This document shows positions 11,285 to 22,486 of a stretch of DNA of 64,000 bases, piece by piece (position 1 is the first letter of the stretch; every line of letters begins with the position of its first letter). Source of the DNA: Cupriavidus basilensis (GTDB taxonomy: Bacteria; Pseudomonadota; Gammaproteobacteria; Burkholderiales; Burkholderiaceae); NCBI RefSeq assembly GCF_008801925.2, contig NZ_CP062803.1, positions 3,596,001 through 3,660,000 on the forward strand, given 5' to 3'. The notes beneath the pieces are model-generated. The model was not told the origin of the DNA. It worked only from the letters and a program-made list of their open reading frames with translations, and ran no database searches. Position numbers and translations under genes: made by a program.

Positions 11285-11567
11285 TGCCTTTTGCGAGGTG
11301 ATGTATATGCATCGCCGCGCATGGCTGCGAGAACTGGACACCGAACACGGGCCTTCCGGGCATCCCGGTCGTCAGCACTGGGTGCGCCGACCGTGATGGA
11401 AGAAAACCACCTGTGCGTCACGTGGCCCCAGCCTTCGTAGAAGATCTCAACGCCATGCATTGTTGTCACGTATCCCCTCTTCGCTTCTCCTATGTAGCGC
11501 ATAAGCCACTTTCCCGCCCACAAGGTGACCGGAATGGGGCCAACCTGAACGATCCGCATCTGGATGC

Positions 11568-11598
11568 TTGACCTTAAAGTTGCGTTTAACCTTAAAGT
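11568..11598 (+). promoter_or_regulatory. MerR-type promoter facing the saccharopine-dehydrogenase-like gene
   Basis: -35 TTGACC (11568-11573) and -10 TAAAGT (11593-11598) are separated by exactly 19 bp. The spacer (TTAAAGTTGCGTTTAACCT) closely matches that of the divergent promoter at 11254-11284. The -10 lies about 190 bp upstream of the ATG at 11788, leaving a long leader. Confidence 0.65.
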
Positions 11599-11600
11599 GC

Positions 11601-11621
11601 TGGCTACTGGCTACTGGCTGC
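11601..11621. repeat. 7-bp tandem repeat (TGGCTAC), 3 copies
   Basis: Two perfect copies of TGGCTAC and one with a single change (TGGCTGC), directly after the -10 box of the rightward MerR-type promoter. Confidence 0.8.
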
Positions 11622-11787
11622 CGGCTGTGAGTTGGCTCGCCTCGGGCACTGCGTAGCGGGTCAATCATCGAGAAAGCGCAATGAAGACGGATAGGCGGTT
11701 CACACGGATCGAATTCGGACCGATGGAAGGTGAGCCGGAAGGCTTGAATTCCAGCCCCTCGGCAATCTGCGCCGCTAGGGAGCGCCC

Positions 11788-13032
11788 ATGACCGCCCCAG
11801 ACTATGACGTCGTCGTCTTTGGCGCCACCAGCTTTGTTGGCCAGATCCTGACGCGATACCTGGCGGAATACCTCTCGGCTCAGGCTGAAACCTTGCGCTG
11901 GGCCATTGCGGGCCGATCCGAAGCGAAGCTTGAGGACGTCAGGCGCTCGCTGGGCGCGGCGGGGCAATCCCTGCCCATCATCGTGGCGGACGCTGCGAAC
12001 GAAGCCCAGTTGCAGGCCCTGTGCGCGCAGACCCGGGTGGTGGTGTCCACCGTCGGCCCCTACGCGCTGTATGGCGAACCGCTGATCAAGGTATGCGCGC
12101 AAAGTGGCACGGACTACTGCGACCTCACGGGCGAGACCCAGTGGATCAAACGGATGATCGAGAAATATGAGGCCACGGCCCAGCAATCGGGGGCGCGCAT
12201 CGTGCATTGCTGCGGCTTCGATTCGGTGCCCTCCGACATGGGCGTCTATTTCTTGCAACGACAGGCGATGCGGCATTTTGGTGCCCCGGCCGCCCACGTC
12301 AAGATGCGCGTCAAGACACTCAAGGGCGGCGCTTCAGGCGGCACGGTGGCCAGCATGATCAACGTGGTCAAGGAGGCCGCTGCCGATCCTTCCTTGCGCA
12401 AGGAGCTGGTCAACCCCTATGCGCTTTGCCCCACAGGCCACAGTCTCACGGCGCGCCAGCACTACGTTAGCGCCGCTGAATTCGATACCGACTTCGATGC
12501 CTGGATAGCCCCCTTCGTCATGGCGGCGATCAATGAGCGCGTGGTTCACCGCTCCAACGCTTTGTCCGGTAAGGCCTATGGCAACTCGTTCACGTATGAC
12601 GAAGCGATGCTGACGGGGGTGGGTTTCAGAGGCCGCTTGACTGCACTGACGATCGTGGCGGGTCTCGGTGCGTTCCTGGCGGGAGCCGTCGTCAGCCCCA
12701 TACGTGCCGTGATGGAGCGCTTCTTGTTGCCCAAGCCCGGTGAAGGGCCAAGCCCTGCGGCACAGCTGGCCGGTCGCTACGATCTGCGCTTCCTGGGTCG
12801 AACCGCAGGGGGCCAGACCTTACGTGTGAAAGTCACGGGCGATCGCGATCCGGGTTATGGTTCCACCAGCAAGATACTTGGCCAGGCGGCGGCCAGCCTG
12901 GCACTGGATCACGTTAAGAACGGCATCAAGATCGGGCGCGGTGGCGGCTTCTGGACACCGGCGACGATGTTCGACGAGCGCTTTATCGACCGCCTGACGC
13001 GCCATGCTGGTTTGCGCTTCGAGGTGATATGA
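11788..13032 (+). CDS. Saccharopine dehydrogenase-like NAD(P)-binding oxidoreductase
   Basis: A 414-residue protein of the saccharopine dehydrogenase/trans-acting enoyl reductase family. The N terminus has the Rossmann motif VVFGATSFVG (residues about 8-17), then AIAGRSEAKL, VVSTVGPYALYG and YCDLTGE, typical of this family; CCGFDSVPSDMG follows. A hydrophobic segment (about residues 285-310) is usual for these proteins. Bacterial members are mostly uncharacterised oxidoreductases and are not lysine-biosynthetic enzymes. A GGGAG sequence precedes the ATG. It diverges from the OYE gene and sits upstream of merR, and both divergent genes have matching MerR-type promoters, suggesting a shared pathway. 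Confidence 0.85.
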   Translation: MTAPDYDVVVFGATSFVGQILTRYLAEYLSAQAETLRWAIAGRSEAKLEDVRRSLGAAGQSLPIIVADAANEAQLQALCAQTRVVVSTVGPYALYGEPLIKVCAQSGTDYCDLTGETQWIKRMIEKYEATAQQSGARIVHCCGFDSVPSDMGVYFLQRQAMRHFGAPAAHVKMRVKTLKGGASGGTVASMINVVKEAAADPSLRKELVNPYALCPTGHSLTARQHYVSAAEFDTDFDAWIAPFVMAAINERVVHRSNALSGKAYGNSFTYDEAMLTGVGFRGRLTALTIVAGLGAFLAGAVVSPIRAVMERFLLPKPGEGPSPAAQLAGRYDLRFLGRTAGGQTLRVKVTGDRDPGYGSTSKILGQAAASLALDHVKNGIKIGRGGGFWTPATMFDERFIDRLTRHAGLRFEVI

Positions 13033-13281
13033 CGAAGCACCTGACAAATGCCACGAAATGCCACGCGCGTTCCGCCTGCAAGCCAGGATGGCGCTGGCCA
13101 AACGCTGAAAACGGAGAAGCCAAGGCATGGCAGCATCGGATCAAGCGCAAGCGGTTCGTCCGCGGGACGAGCTCGACATAGCGGCAGTCGATAGTGCGTT
13201 TTAACTGATGTATAGAGCCAGAGACGATAGAGTCAGAGATTCTTGAGGGCGACTTCAAACTGTTTGAGGAGTGTGGTGAAC

Positions 13282-13764
13282 ATGAAGATCGGGGAACTGG
13301 CGGAGCGCACTGGCCTTGCCCCGTCGCGCATCCGCTTTTACGAAGGCATCGGCCTGTTGAAGGTCGAGCGTCAGCCGAACGGCTACCGGACCTATCCACC
13401 TCAGGCGGTGCTGGTGCTCGAGCTGATCGCGACTGCGCAGCAGGCCGGCTTTAGTCTGGACGAGATTCGTACGCTGCTACCGCCCGACCTGGCGCGCTGG
13501 GAGCATGGCTCGTTGATTGAAACGCTCCGCAGCAAGGTGCAGGACATCGAGGCGCTGGAGAGGCGGCTTGCGCAGAGCAAGGCGCACCTCGTCGCACTCC
13601 TGGCGCAGATCGAGGCGAAACCTGAGGAAATTGACTGTGCTACCAATGCGGGCAGGGTGTTGTCGTGGATACGATCCGGGGAATTGGAAAGCCCAGCCCT
13701 GGCGACCGGCGATGTCACTACCCTTCGCAAGGCGAGCCGGCGCCGGTCAGGCAGGACTGGCTGA
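13282..13764 (+). CDS. MerR family transcriptional regulator
   Basis: A 160-residue DNA-binding activator. The N terminus MKIGELAERTGLAPSRIRFY is the classical MerR winged helix-turn-helix, followed by YEGIGLL and the second-wing NGYRTY motif. A coiled-coil dimerisation helix follows (about residues 75-115). The C terminus is short with one Cys and no metal-binding Cys pair, so a small organic ligand or redox signal is more likely than a metal. The ATG at 13282 has GAGGAG upstream and is preferred over the frame start at 13243. Its likely targets are the two promoters at 11254-11284 and 11568-11598; iorA follows 93 bp downstream. Confidence 0.9.
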   Translation: MKIGELAERTGLAPSRIRFYEGIGLLKVERQPNGYRTYPPQAVLVLELIATAQQAGFSLDEIRTLLPPDLARWEHGSLIETLRSKVQDIEALERRLAQSKAHLVALLAQIEAKPEEIDCATNAGRVLSWIRSGELESPALATGDVTTLRKASRRRSGRTG

Positions 13765-13857
13765 TGCACCGTCGATGGTCGGCGCAACTGTGCGGCCAAA
13801 GCGCTCGGCATGCGCGACAAGCCAGCATGCATTTCGGTAAGGGCAAGGAGATAACAC

Positions 13858-14325
13858 ATGATTCTGGACGTGAACCACCAGCCGGTCAGCGTTGAATGCG
13901 ACCCTGCCACCCCCTTGCTGTGGGTGCTGCGGGACCACCTGAACCTGACAGGGACGAAGTTCGGCTGCGGCGTCGCGGCTTGCGGCGCGTGTACCGTGCA
14001 TCTGGATGGCACGGCGGTGCGGTCCTGCGTCCTGCCCGTGGCGGCGGTGGCCGGCAAGCGCATCACCACGATCGAAGGGCTGGCCAGCGCACCGGGCAAG
14101 CGCCACGCGCTACAGCAGGCCTGGATTGACGAACAGGTGCCGCAATGTGGCTACTGCCAGTCGGGCATGCTGATGGCGGCGGCGGACCTGCTGGCCCGGC
14201 AGCCAGACCCTAGTGATGCCGACATCGATGTGGCCATCACCAACCTGTGCCGCTGCGGCACCTATCCGCGCGTGCGTACCGCCATCAAACGTGCCGCGAA
14301 GGCGCTGCGCGAGGGCCACGCATGA
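13858..14325 (+). CDS. iorA: (2Fe-2S) subunit of a molybdenum hydroxylase (IorA-like)
   Basis: A 155-residue electron-transfer subunit of an isoquinoline 1-oxidoreductase/aldehyde-dehydrogenase-type enzyme of the xanthine oxidase family. It carries two [2Fe-2S] sites: a plant-ferredoxin-like cluster with Cys at about 37, 42, 45 and 57 ([13 protein letters not shown]), and a C-terminal cluster (QCGYCQSGM and NLCRCGTY). The stop overlaps the start of the molybdopterin subunit in ATGA, showing translational coupling. No separate FAD subunit is present, as in IorAB-type enzymes that pass electrons to a cytochrome. The true substrate is unknown, so the symbol denotes family only. Confidence 0.9.
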   Translation: MILDVNHQPVSVECDPATPLLWVLRDHLNLTGTKFGCGVAACGACTVHLDGTAVRSCVLPVAAVAGKRITTIEGLASAPGKRHALQQAWIDEQVPQCGYCQSGMLMAAADLLARQPDPSDADIDVAITNLCRCGTYPRVRTAIKRAAKALREGHA

Positions 14326-16619
14326 GCCGCAACGCAACGACCCCGCGCCGTGGACGGCGCCGATTCCTGCTGGGGGCGCTCGGCCTTGGCGGCGCGCTGG
14401 TGGTGGGCTGGGGCGTGATGCCCCCGCGCAGCCGGCTTGGCGGTCCCGAGGTATTCCCTGAAAAGTCCGGCCAGATTGCCCTGAACGGCTGGATCAAGAT
14501 CACGCCGGGGGGCAACGTCATCCTGGCCATGCCGCGGGTAGAGATGGGCCAGGGCATCCACACCGCGCTCTCGATGCTGGCCGCTGAGGAACTCGATATT
14601 CCGCTGGCGCGGGTGAGCATCGAGTCGTCGCCCATCGAGCGAATCTATGGCAATGTCGTCGCCATGGGCGACAGCTCGCTGCCGCTGCATCCGGACGACG
14701 CTGACAAGACCTGGGCGCGCGCGCTGCACTGGATCATGGCAAAGAGCGCGCGCGAGATCGGCCTCATCATCACGGGCGGCAGCAGCAGCGTGGCCGACGG
14801 CTGGCAGCCCGTGCGCGAGGCCGCCGCAACTGCGCGCGCCACGCTGGTGGAAGCGGCTGCGCGCGAATGGGGCGTGCAGGCGGCGCAGGTAACGGTGCGG
14901 GAAGGCCAGCTCATTGGCCCGGGCGGCAAGCAGATGCCTTTCTCTTCGGTCGCGCGCAAGGCGCGCGACATTGCGCCGCCATCGAGCGTCACGCTCAAAC
15001 CGGCTGCGCAATATCAACTGATTGGCAAGCCTGCGCCGCGCAATGACATCGCCGACAAGACGGATGGCAGCGCACGCTTTGCCATCGATGTGCGGCCGCC
15101 TGGCATGTTGTATGCGGCGGTCGTCATGTGTCCGGTGTTTGGCGGCAAGCTCAAGACCTTCCAGTCGAAGGCGGCGCTTGCCATGCCCGGTGTGCGGTAT
15201 GTCGTGCCGTTCGAGGGCTCGGCGGGTGGCGCACCGGGCGTGGCCGTGGTGGCCGACCACTACTGGCAGGCGCGACAGGCCCTGGAAAAGCTCGAACCGG
15301 TCTGGGACAACGGGCCGCATGCCTCGCTCGATTCCGCGGGCATCCGGCGCCAGCTCGTTAGCGCGCTCGACAGCGACAAGAGCGGCTTCACGTACCGTTC
15401 GATGGGCGATGGCCTGAAGGCCTTTGACAAGACGGGTGGCGCAACCATCGTCGAGGCCGAATACAGTGTGCCGTACCTGGCGCATGCCGCCATGGAGCCG
15501 ATCAACTGCACGGCGCAGGTCAGCAAGGATGGCGTGCAGCTATGGGCGCCCACCCAGGTGGCCACGCTGGCGCAACTGGTCGCCGCGCGCGCCGCAGGTG
15601 TGAGCCGCAACCAGGTGCAGATCGACATCCCGCTCATTGGCGGCGGATTCGGACGGCGGCTGGAGTCGGATTTCATCGGCCAGGCCGTGTCGATCGCCAC
15701 CAAGACCGAGGGCCGCCCGGTACAGGTGATCTGGACGCGCGAAGACGACTTCCGCCACGACTTCTATCGCCCGCAGGCCATCGCACGGCTGAAGGCACGC
15801 GTCGAGCATGGCAAGGTGACGGCCATCGCCTCGCGCAGTGCCGCGCAGTCGATCCTGGCCGGCGAGCTGGAGCGTCTGTTCGGCGTGCCGTCGCCCGGTA
15901 TTGACCGCTATACAGCCGAAGGCCTGTTCGACCTGCCGTACGAGATCGAGCACGAGCACATCGCGCACATGGTGGTCGATTTGCCGGTCCCGATCGGGTT
16001 CTGGCGCAGCGTCGGCCATTCCTACACCGGGTTCTTCCTCGAGGGCTTCCTGAACGACGTGGCGGCCGCTGCCAAGCTTGACCCGCTGGCGATGCGGCGC
16101 GACTTGCTCAAGGCGCACCCGCGTGAGCTGAAGGTGCTCGACACCCTGGCGCAGGCGGCAGGCTGGGGCCAGCCACTGGCACCAGCCGCAGACGGTGCGC
16201 CGCGTGCGCGCGGGCTCGCGCTGCACAATGCGTTTGGCTCGGTGGTGGCGCAGGTGGCGGAAGTGTCGCTCAGGGACGGCAAGCCGCGTGTACATCGCGT
16301 TGTCTGCGCCGCGGACTGCGGCACGGTGATCAACCCGGACATCGTTGCGCAGCAGATGGAAAGCGGGATCATCTTCGGGCTGACTGCGGCACTGTACGGC
16401 CAGGTCCAGATCAAGGACGGGCAGGTCGTACAGGCCAACTTCCCCGACTATCCGCTGCTGAAGATGGGGGAGACACCGGTGATCGAAACCCACCTCGTGC
16501 CCAGCACGGCCGAGCCCAGCGGCGCTGGTGAAATCGCCGTGCCCCCGGTTGCGCCGGCCGTGGCACATGCCGTCGCCCAGCTCACCGGCAAACCGGTGCG
16601 ACAACTGCCGATTGCGTAA
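14322..16619 (+). CDS. iorB: Molybdopterin-binding subunit of a molybdenum hydroxylase (IorB-like)
   Basis: A 765-residue large subunit that binds the molybdenum-cytosine-dinucleotide type cofactor and hydroxylates an N-heterocycle or oxidises an aldehyde. It begins with a twin-arginine-like signal ([18 protein letters not shown]), so it is probably exported folded or membrane-anchored with its partner. Family motifs are [12 protein letters not shown], the substrate/Mo-site segment GGGFGRR, and the late [11 protein letters not shown] with the likely catalytic Glu. The start at 14322 overlaps the iorA stop. Paired with iorA and preceded by merR; no cytochrome c subunit gene follows. Confidence 0.9.
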   Translation: MSRNATTPRRGRRRFLLGALGLGGALVVGWGVMPPRSRLGGPEVFPEKSGQIALNGWIKITPGGNVILAMPRVEMGQGIHTALSMLAAEELDIPLARVSIESSPIERIYGNVVAMGDSSLPLHPDDADKTWARALHWIMAKSAREIGLIITGGSSSVADGWQPVREAAATARATLVEAAAREWGVQAAQVTVREGQLIGPGGKQMPFSSVARKARDIAPPSSVTLKPAAQYQLIGKPAPRNDIADKTDGSARFAIDVRPPGMLYAAVVMCPVFGGKLKTFQSKAALAMPGVRYVVPFEGSAGGAPGVAVVADHYWQARQALEKLEPVWDNGPHASLDSAGIRRQLVSALDSDKSGFTYRSMGDGLKAFDKTGGATIVEAEYSVPYLAHAAMEPINCTAQVSKDGVQLWAPTQVATLAQLVAARAAGVSRNQVQIDIPLIGGGFGRRLESDFIGQAVSIATKTEGRPVQVIWTREDDFRHDFYRPQAIARLKARVEHGKVTAIASRSAAQSILAGELERLFGVPSPGIDRYTAEGLFDLPYEIEHEHIAHMVVDLPVPIGFWRSVGHSYTGFFLEGFLNDVAAAAKLDPLAMRRDLLKAHPRELKVLDTLAQAAGWGQPLAPAADGAPRARGLALHNAFGSVVAQVAEVSLRDGKPRVHRVVCAADCGTVINPDIVAQQMESGIIFGLTAALYGQVQIKDGQVVQANFPDYPLLKMGETPVIETHLVPSTAEPSGAGEIAVPPVAPAVAHAVAQLTGKPVRQLPIA

Positions 16620-16967
16620 GGCAAAGGCAAAAGCAAAGTGGATATTTCGCGGCGTCGGCCACGGAGAGTGGCCGGCGCAGCAATATCAGCGGTCTGTGAC
16701 GACAATCCTGGCAATATCGAACGAGTCCGCCGTCCGCGAAAAGGCTGCTCTTGCCTGAGTCGCGCAAAGCACCTTCATCGAATCGCCGTCTGCGCATCCG
16801 CTGCGCGTCGTTCCCTACCGAGCCACACGTAAAGCTTCGGCATGTAAGCGCACTGGAAATCGTTCGATGAGCCCCCCTCCGCGCGCTATATCGCCGGATA
16901 AAAAAACGCCAACCCGCTTTGGGTTGGCGTTGTGTTTTGGGGCGTACTACTGGTATCAGAACTGGTA
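16620..16967. other. Gap between iorB and aceA
   Basis: About 350 bases with no supported gene. It contains the aceA terminator and a 12-bp tandem repeat, both listed separately. Confidence 0.5.
16899..16931 (-). terminator. Intrinsic terminator of aceA
   Basis: An 11-bp perfect stem (AACGCCAACCC 16905-16915, GGGTTGGCGTT 16921-16931) with a 5-base loop. On the minus strand it is followed by six T residues, a textbook rho-independent terminator 37 bp past the aceA stop. Confidence 0.9.
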
Positions 16968-16972
16968 TCAGA
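16949..16972. repeat. 12-bp direct repeat at the aceA 3' end
   Basis: ACTGGTATCAGA is present twice in tandem, followed by a partial third copy (ACTGGTTC) that includes the last aceA codons. It looks like a slippage duplication that regenerated the end of the gene. Confidence 0.8.
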
Positions 16973-18548
16973 ACTGGTTCATGGTGTTGTCCTTACCTGC
17001 CGCCTTCAGGGCTGCTTCGCCGCTGAAATACTCCTTGTGGTCGTCGCCGATGTCCGAGCCGGACATGTTCTGGTGCTTGACGCAGGCGATGCCCTGGCGG
17101 ATTTCCTTGCGCTGCACGCCGGCCACATAACCCAGCATGCCCTGGTCGCCGAAGTATTCCTTGGCCAGGTTGTCGGTCGACAGTGCGGCGGTGTGGTAGG
17201 TCGGCAGCGTAATCAGATGGTGGAAGATACCGGCTTCGCGCGACGAGTCGGCCTGGAAGGTCCGGATCTTTTCGTCGGCGAGCTTCGCCAGTTCGGTCTG
17301 ATCGTATTCCACGTTCATCAGCTGGCTGCGCTCGTATGCCGACACATCCTTGCCCTCGGCCTTCATCGCGTCATACACCTGCTGGCGGAAATTCAGGGTC
17401 CAGTTGAACGATGGGCTGTTGTTGTACACCAGCTTGGCGTTCGGGATGACTTTGCGAATCTCGCTGACCATGCCGCCGATCTGGGCGATATGCGGCTTTT
17501 CGGTCTCGATCCACAGCAGGTCAGCGCCGTTTTGCAGTGCGGTGACGCAATCCAGCACGCAGCGCGCTTCGCCCGTGCCGGCGCGGAACTGGAACAGGTT
17601 GCTAGGCAGGCGCTTGGGACGCAGCAGCTTGCCGTCGCGCTTGATGATGACGTCGCCATTGCCCAGTTCGTCGGCCGACAGTTCTTCGCAATCGAGGAAG
17701 GAATTGTATTGATCGCCCAGGTCACCCGCCGTGTTGGTCACGGCGATCTGCTTGGTCAGGCCAGCGCCCAGCGAGTCGGTACGGGCCACGATGACGCCGT
17801 CGTCCACGCCCAGTTCCAGGAAGGCGTAGCGGATGGCGCGGATCTTGGCCAGGAAGTCCTCGTGCGGCACGGTGACCTTGCCATCCTGGTGGCCGCACTG
17901 CTTCTCGTCGGACACCTGGTTTTCGATCTGAATGCAGCAGGCGCCCGCTTCGATGAACTGCTTGGCCAACAGGTACGTTGCTTCGGCGTTGCCGAAGCCC
18001 GCGTCGATATCCGCGATGATGGGCACAACGTGGGTGACGTGGTTGTCGATTTTTGCCTGGATGGCGGCCTTGGCGGGTCCCTGGGCAGCATCCAGTTCGC
18101 GGAACAGGCCGCCCAGTTCACGGGCGTCGGCCTGGCGCAGGAAGGTGTACAGCTCGCGGATCAGCGCGCTGACGGAGGTCTTTTCGTGCATCGACTGGTC
18201 CGGCAGCGGGCCGAACTCGGAGCGCAGTGCGGCCACCATCCAGCCGGACAGGTAAAGGTAGCGGCGCTCGGTGCTGTTGAAGTGCTTCTTGATGGAGATC
18301 ATCTTCTGCTGGCCGATGAAGCCGTGCCAGCAACCCAGCGACTGGGTGTACTTGGACGAATCGGCATCATAGGCGGCCATGTCGGCGCGCATGATCTTGG
18401 CGGTGTACTTGGCAATGTCCAGGCCCGTCTTGAATTTGTTCTGGGCACGCATGCGGGCAGCATACTCGGGGTTGATGGCATTCCATGCGCTGCCGTGGTT
18501 CTCTTTCAAACCGGCAACTGCCTTGATGTCGTCTTGATACTGGGCCAT
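16968..18548 (-). CDS. aceA: Isocitrate lyase
   Basis: First enzyme of the glyoxylate shunt: it cleaves isocitrate to succinate and glyoxylate for growth on acetate and fatty acids. At 526 residues it is the longer form found in many proteobacteria. The catalytic signature reads EKQCGHQDGK (catalytic Cys and His), preceded by the Mg-binding segment PIIADIDAGFGNAEATY and followed by VARTDS; C-terminal TLPTYHTAALS is also typical. The mRNA has GGAAT upstream of the ATG. No malate synthase gene is adjacent. A perfect 14-bp palindrome 115 bp upstream of the start could be an operator. Confidence 0.96.
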   Translation of the reverse strand: MAQYQDDIKAVAGLKENHGSAWNAINPEYAARMRAQNKFKTGLDIAKYTAKIMRADMAAYDADSSKYTQSLGCWHGFIGQQKMISIKKHFNSTERRYLYLSGWMVAALRSEFGPLPDQSMHEKTSVSALIRELYTFLRQADARELGGLFRELDAAQGPAKAAIQAKIDNHVTHVVPIIADIDAGFGNAEATYLLAKQFIEAGACCIQIENQVSDEKQCGHQDGKVTVPHEDFLAKIRAIRYAFLELGVDDGVIVARTDSLGAGLTKQIAVTNTAGDLGDQYNSFLDCEELSADELGNGDVIIKRDGKLLRPKRLPSNLFQFRAGTGEARCVLDCVTALQNGADLLWIETEKPHIAQIGGMVSEIRKVIPNAKLVYNNSPSFNWTLNFRQQVYDAMKAEGKDVSAYERSQLMNVEYDQTELAKLADEKIRTFQADSSREAGIFHHLITLPTYHTAALSTDNLAKEYFGDQGMLGYVAGVQRKEIRQGIACVKHQNMSGSDIGDDHKEYFSGEAALKAAGKDNTMNQF

Positions 18549-19071
18549 GTCGAATTCCTAAGCGTGTTTGAAGAAAGGGGTGCTTGTGCCGCTACGGATC
18601 TATGAATGTCGAAGCAGGCAGCGTGGAATCATTGTATGGCGCTTCTGGTGCACTGCGGTGAAGTCTTATATAAGACATAAGAGTTGGTTTTCCCTTATTT
18701 TTCAATGAGATAGGCATTTAATTTCGCGATGCGGAACGCGTTTTCGAGGAACGAAAACAAAACACCGCGGAAACCCGGCGTGAATTCCGCAATGTGAAAA
18801 GCGCTTTCAGTGGCTAGAAGTGAAGGCAAGCCCAGATGGCTTGAGCAACGATAGTTGGGGGGATTTTGTAGACGCCTGTCGAACGAACAGGGTCATGAGG
18901 CGATGCAGAAACGAAACGTGTGGCTGTCTTCGTGCCTGCTGCGATCATTCGATCTCGGGCGAGAATCGTCGCGAACTGGCCGAACCCGGAAGTTCGTCGC
19001 CGGCCAGTGCTCGATCGCCCCGACTGAACTACGAACTTCCGTGGTCGCCGCCAAAGCGGCCGGTGAATATC
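18549..19071. other. Non-coding region upstream of aceA
   Basis: About 520 bases. The part nearest aceA is AT-rich and holds a palindrome (18663-18676), so it is likely the aceA control region. The part from 18800 to 19070 has no feature I can support. Confidence 0.45.
18663..18676. promoter_or_regulatory. Perfect 14-bp palindrome upstream of aceA
   Basis: GTCTTATATAAGAC is a perfect dyad without spacer, 115-128 bp upstream of the aceA start in an AT-rich stretch. This looks like the binding site of a dimeric repressor or activator. The regulator is not identifiable from this window. Confidence 0.5.
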
Positions 19072-20745
<1,674 letters not shown>

Positions 20746-21058
20746 AGGGAGCCACTTCGGAGAGGAATGGCATGATAGCCGACCGGACGTGCAGGACCGT
20801 CGCTTTTCTGGCCGCACGCCGCAAAGCGCCGCTTGCGCCTTGCGGCGCCCACCGGCCACAAAGCAAGGCGATCAACAGCATCGACCACCGGCTCAGGCGT
20901 ATTGCGCGAGCCCTTTGCCAAGGGACCAATTCGCCTTTGCGACCTCGACAAGGCTAGCCACGCGATGCGCTTGCCGTGCTTTCAGCCGCCTTCAGGAGTG
21001 CGGTACGAGGCTAGCAACTAGCCGGTCGCATATGCAATGAGCGGCAAGTTCAAGGGCT
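20746..21058. other. Non-coding stretch
   Basis: About 310 bases between the ABC-F gene and a GST relic. No gene, RNA or repeat that I can support. Confidence 0.35.
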
Positions 21059-21361
<303 letters not shown>

Positions 21362-21436
21362 TCAGATTTCTACGAACCGGCCATTTGCTCGTCGGCGTGC
21401 AATAAGGCTACTGTCCCAGCGGGAACGAACCGAAGC

Positions 21437-21464
21437 GGCGAATGGCGAATGGCGAATGGCGAAT
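21437..21464. repeat. 7-bp tandem repeat (GGCGAAT), 4 copies
   Basis: Four perfect consecutive copies just past the 3' end of the LysR gene and next to the truncated GST relic. Confidence 0.9.
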
Positions 21465-21472
21465 GGCAACGC

Positions 21473-22357
21473 CTACGCCAATCGCAGCCCCCACAACACA
21501 TCAAGCACGTGTTGCGTGGAACGCTCAACGTACCCCGCACGATGTGCAATGCCGAGCCGGCGCCACAACGCCGGGCGCAGCGCACGCATGACGATGCGCC
21601 CATCGGGCAATGGCGTAGTGGCCTCATGGGGCAACAGCGCTGCGCCGTAGCCTGCCGCGACCAGACTTTTGATCGCGTCGTTGTAGTTGAGCTGAATGCG
21701 CGGGGCAGGATGGTGCCCCGCGGTCGCGAACCACTCCGCGGTCAGTCGCGAGAGTCGCGTGGTCGCGTCATTGAGAATCAGAGGTTGGGCAGCGAGCCAT
21801 TCAGGCGTGACGCGGGCCGGACACCGCCAATGCGCCGGCAAAAAGGCCATCACGGGGTCGCGGCGCCAAGGCTTTATCACGAGTCCAGCCACCGGGGGCT
21901 GAGGCAGTGCGATCAGCCCGACATCCAGCCTGCCATCCGCCAGCCGGGACAGCGTTTCTTGCGAAGTGAGTACGGCAACCTGAATGTCAATAGCGGGATG
22001 GTCCTGGCGCAGCACCTCAAGCGCTTGCGGCAACAGGTGCGCGATCACCCCGGTCGACGCACCGAGCCGCGCGCGCCCTTCGAGCCCTTGCACCTGGCGT
22101 TGAATATCGTCTAACGCCTGCTCCGCATCGGCCAGCAGCCGGCGCGCGCGCTCCACCAGCACCTCTCCTATCGCCGACGGCCTGACATGTCCGCGCTTGC
22201 GTGACAGGAGTGGCGCCCCGATGCGGTCTTCGAGTTCAGCGATGTGGAGGCTGACCGTTGGCGGCGCCAGGTGCAATGCACGCGCCGCTTCGACAAATGA
22301 GCCACGGTCGGCAATGGCGACCAGAGTGCGCAAACGGTCCAGGCTGATCTCTCGCAT
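21473..22357 (-). CDS. LysR family transcriptional regulator
   Basis: A 294-residue regulator. An N-terminal winged helix-turn-helix (residues about 3-60, FVEAARALHLAPPTVSLHI then LEDRIGAPLLSR) is followed by a linker helix and a periplasmic-binding-protein-like effector domain. It is transcribed divergently from argC with a 129-bp gap, the usual layout for a LysR regulator controlling its neighbour, so argC is the likely target. Effector unknown; a compound of arginine or ornithine metabolism is a guess. Confidence 0.9.
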   Translation of the reverse strand: MREISLDRLRTLVAIADRGSFVEAARALHLAPPTVSLHIAELEDRIGAPLLSRKRGHVRPSAIGEVLVERARRLLADAEQALDDIQRQVQGLEGRARLGASTGVIAHLLPQALEVLRQDHPAIDIQVAVLTSQETLSRLADGRLDVGLIALPQPPVAGLVIKPWRRDPVMAFLPAHWRCPARVTPEWLAAQPLILNDATTRLSRLTAEWFATAGHHPAPRIQLNYNDAIKSLVAAGYGAALLPHEATTPLPDGRIVMRALRPALWRRLGIAHRAGYVERSTQHVLDVLWGLRLA

Positions 22358-22370
22358 GTTGGCGTCCAGA

Positions 22371-22400
22371 TTCAGAAAAACTGAATATTCACGTTATGAA
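22371..22400. promoter_or_regulatory. Candidate LysR binding dyads between lysR and argC
   Basis: Two adjacent dyads lie 14-43 bp upstream of the lysR start: TTCAGAAAAACTGAA (22371-22385) and TTCACGTTATGAA (22388-22400). Such interrupted palindromes in a divergent gap are typical LysR-type sites. Confidence 0.45.
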
Positions 22401-22486
22401 ATACAACTTTCTCTATTCTAGCGGTCCGTGGAACATAGGGGCTCGTTCTCCTTGTCAAAACCCGCAGTCACCGGAGTATTTCACGT

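Larger units (their letters stand above)
11226..11787. other. Divergent intergenic region with two MerR-type promoters
   Basis: A 562-bp gap between divergent genes. It holds two promoter elements with 19-bp spacers (listed separately) and a 7-bp tandem repeat. No supported coding sequence between them. Confidence 0.5.

Noticed and set aside
16932..18605. 557-codon frame antisense to aceA
   Set aside because: Shadow of the conserved isocitrate lyase gene; it begins within the terminator region and lacks any motif.
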